A DNA stretch of 15,988 bases from Clostridiales bacterium (GTDB taxonomy: Bacteria > Bacillota > Clostridia > Oscillospirales > Oscillospiraceae): the NCBI GenBank assembly GCA_004555205.1, contig SFIY01000035.1, positions 1 through 15,988 of the forward strand, read 5' to 3'. Made by a program: the position numbers and the translations under genes. The notes below the pieces were generated by a model, which worked only from the letters and a program-made list of their open reading frames with translations, was not told the DNA's origin and did no database searches. Below are positions 14,337-15,988 of this stretch, in pieces (position 1 is the stretch's first letter; the number at the start of each line of letters is the position of its first letter).

Positions 14337-15095
14337 TCAAGCCTCGTTTCGGGAACACTTAATGCAATACTCCCTTTTTCGGTTAATATCTGACAGTTCC
14401 ATAAGATGTGGCAATCCATCATTTGGGAGATAACCAGTTTTTACACAGCAGCAAAACTCGTCACAATCATATTGCGTAATCTTGCCATTATATAGAGGAC
14501 AGTAGAAAGACTTTTCTGCAGCTGGCACCGGCATATATAGTGAACGTTTGCTAACACTGTACCACCTTCGGATATAAGCATCAGATAGAATATCTGGTTC
14601 AGCTTCTACCAGTTGAATGAATTTTCCTGTCAATCCATCCCATTCGGTCAAGTTTCCGGCAGCGCAGATATTCCATCTTAATTCTTTGAGAGTCCAATTT
14701 GATTTGATGGAATTGTTAAGCATGGATGTTGTGACCCAATTTTCAGGGGTATCCGCTCCACCTCGGGCAATCGGCACAATGTGGTCTATGGTCGGGAGCA
14801 AATCCCAGTATGCTTTATGACATTGGCTCATCTTCCAATGAGGATGATAGGGGAAATCCTCAGGGAAAAAGTAAGTAATACTCTTCAAAACTCCCGGATT
14901 GACTAACCGCTTCCCACTATAACGGTCAACAAAGCCATCCTTCAAAAATATTTGCATCTTTTCTTTTTCGGAGTAACTTCTGCTCTGGGCCTTGACAGGC
15001 TTAAAAGGATACTTTTCAGCTATCAACTGCCGCGCCTCGTTTTTACAGTTGGCTAATAGTAAATCAATGGCTTCCGATAATGCGACGGTCTCCAT
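14337..15095 (-). CDS. HNH endonuclease-like protein with a cysteine-rich tail
   Basis: A 252-residue protein with a central HNH nuclease motif: DHIVPIARGG (104-113), Asn119 in ENW and Asn127/Asn128, preceded by RYSGKRL (58-64). HNH proteins cut DNA with a bound metal ion. The C-terminal third is rich in cysteine (Cys199, Cys211, Cys215-217, Cys244, Cys247), probably a structural zinc site. The start at 15095 follows GAGGAGA at good spacing; the upstream in-frame ATG at 15116 has no such site. An extended -10 lies upstream. The stop codon is nine bases from the candidate crossover point, so the island sits just behind this gene and leaves it intact. It is probably chromosomal or from an older element. 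Its target is unknown; homing, defence and repair are all possible. Confidence 0.85.
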   Translation of the reverse strand: METVALSEAIDLLLANCKNEARQLIAEKYPFKPVKAQSRSYSEKEKMQIFLKDGFVDRYSGKRLVNPGVLKSITYFFPEDFPYHPHWKMSQCHKAYWDLLPTIDHIVPIARGGADTPENWVTTSMLNNSIKSNWTLKELRWNICAAGNLTEWDGLTGKFIQLVEAEPDILSDAYIRRWYSVSKRSLYMPVPAAEKSFYCPLYNGKITQYDCDEFCCCVKTGYLPNDGLPHLMELSDINRKREYCIKCSRNEA

Positions 15096-15133
15096 GCAAT
15101 CTCTCCTCACATACAATATTGCCTTTACAGTGG

Positions 15134-15142
15134 ATTATATCA
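15134..15142 (-). promoter_or_regulatory. Extended -10 promoter of the HNH gene
   Basis: The complement of 15134-15142 reads TGATATAAT, a perfect extended -10 element, about 40 bases before the HNH start codon. No convincing -35 box was seen. The form is identical to the one before the restriction-like operon. Confidence 0.6.
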
Positions 15143-15582
15143 TATTCGATTCAAAAATGGAAAGTAAAACTGGATATATTCTTCTTCAAGTTGTTTTTAC
15201 TGCTTTTCTTCGGCAAGTTGTGTTTTCTGCGATTATCGCTATTCCGGTGCATTTTCATCTCATTTTTAGGAACATGACAGTGTTTAGCTGATATTCTCGT
15301 AGGCGTACCAAAAACAATGCGGAATGTTGCACTTGCTGGAATGTTATAGCCAACTTTTTTTACTTCCGTTCGGCTGGTTGAGATTTTGAAAGAGTTTTTT
15401 CTGTTGCTCATTTGCGAAAAGTAGCTGAATTTCCGCCGTATTTGCGCTGCTTGTTGAGGTTTGCCGTTCATCATTACCTATCACGGCGTTTTTCATACCC
15501 TGTTAAGTTAGAGTGACATTTCTATTTCCGAAAAGCCTTGTTTTGAGCGCCGAAAACAGGTATTTTCAGAAATAAATATGTC

Positions 15583-15616
15583 GAGGGGGGCGGAAGTCAA
15601 TACCCCCACCCCCCTC
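15583..15616. repeat. G-run/C-run inverted repeat followed by a T run
   Basis: GAGGGGGG (15583-15590) and CCCCCCTC (15609-15616) are exact inverted copies around an 18-base centre, and ATTTTTT follows. It could be a rightward terminator. However, a G-run/C-run of this kind with GGAAGTCAATACCCCC inside also resembles sequences I remember near transfer regions of clostridial conjugative elements, so it may be a relic of such an element. Neither reading is proven. Confidence 0.5.
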
Positions 15617-15863
15617 ATTTTTTCAAGCGGCTGCCCGGTACACAAAGCCGGGGAAGCCCTTTACCCGCAGGTCGCGCTGGTCTTGTTGCTACATGTTTAG
15701 TTTAGGGCATACATCAAAATAGAAAATGTGGATATACAGAAAAAGTTGTAGCAAAATAATGAAAGCTGCCGATTAACTTAGGATGTCGATTCTGCAAGAA
15801 AATCGCTTTAGGTGGAAAGGGTTTGCCTCGAAATACGATAAAGATATGGCGTATATAGCAAAA

Positions 15864-15885
15864 ACACCACCCATATGAGTGGTGT
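15864..15885 (-). terminator. Terminator downstream of 5S rRNA
   Basis: ACACCAC (15864-15870) and GTGGTGT (15879-15885) form a stem just past the 5S 3' end. Read leftward, the direction of the rRNA, it is followed by a run of Ts (complement of 15860-15864). It closes the rRNA operon. Confidence 0.8.
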
Positions 15886-15889
15886 CTTG

Positions 15890-15988
<99 letters not shown>

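Larger units (their letters stand above)
15096..15860. other. Gene-free stretch between the HNH gene and the rRNA operon
   Basis: About 760 bases in which I find no supported gene. It holds the HNH promoter (15134-15142), a G/C-run inverted repeat (15583-15616) and an imperfect CCCGG/CCGGG hairpin just after it (about 15634-15653). The rest is AT-rich, as expected downstream of an rRNA operon. A basic 107-codon frame at 15151-15474 on the minus strand lacks a good start signal and recognisable content. Confidence 0.6.

Noticed and set aside
15151..15474. A 107-codon minus-strand frame between the HNH gene and the 5S rRNA
   Set aside because: Weak ribosome-binding site, lysine/asparagine-rich composition typical of AT-rich non-coding DNA, and no family resemblance.

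Overview
The window looks like a piece of chromosome from a gut-type clostridium (Bacillota, Oscillospiraceae/Ruminococcaceae-like) carrying an integrated mobile island of about 14.2 kb. Support for the host: a partial 5S rRNA gene at the right edge, strong AGGAGG ribosome-binding sites, extended -10 promoters (TGnTATAAT), and a TnpW-like protein and large serine recombinase of types common in gut Firmicutes elements. No species can be named from the sequence alone.

Island borders. A 15-base sequence, AAAAGTACCCACCCC, lies at 127-141 and in inverted orientation at 14318-14332. A second pair of arms (153-168 and 14288-14303, 14 of 16 bases matching) lies just inside. The only sequence directly shared at both ends is GTAC (131-134 and 14325-14328), a plausible crossover point for a serine recombinase. 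I therefore place the island at about 132-14328, with the HNH gene and the rRNA operon outside it.

Left half, transcribed leftward: a primase-helicase of the phage/P4 D5 type (3917-6142), a 267-base spacer with an inverted repeat, then a tightly coupled cluster of a 91-aa protein, a 93-aa zinc-ribbon protein, a solitary HK97-type major capsid protein and TnpW. The large serine recombinase follows and ends in a bidirectional hairpin terminator.

Centre (6150-6780): a non-coding array of ten degenerate units of 58-62 bases, next to the primase start. It is a candidate replication origin or regulatory region. A leftward terminator and a rightward promoter follow.

Right half, transcribed rightward: a small XRE-type regulator, a methyltransferase-like protein lacking the NPPY motif, a complete Eco57I-type N6-adenine methyltransferase, and a 983-aa GIY-YIG/superfamily 2 helicase/Tudor-like protein. 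Together they look like an unusual restriction-modification or defence module under a small controller. After a strong terminator comes a second unit: a possible 25-aa leader peptide, a second serine recombinase without a zinc ribbon, and a 137-aa partner protein.

How it may work together: the large recombinase inserts and excises the island, the D5 primase (perhaps with the array) replicates it, and the restriction-like module is cargo that protects the host or stabilises the island. The single capsid gene, with no terminase, portal, protease or tail genes, is the oddest part. It suggests either a phage-satellite lifestyle or a repurposed shell protein. No conjugation genes are visible.
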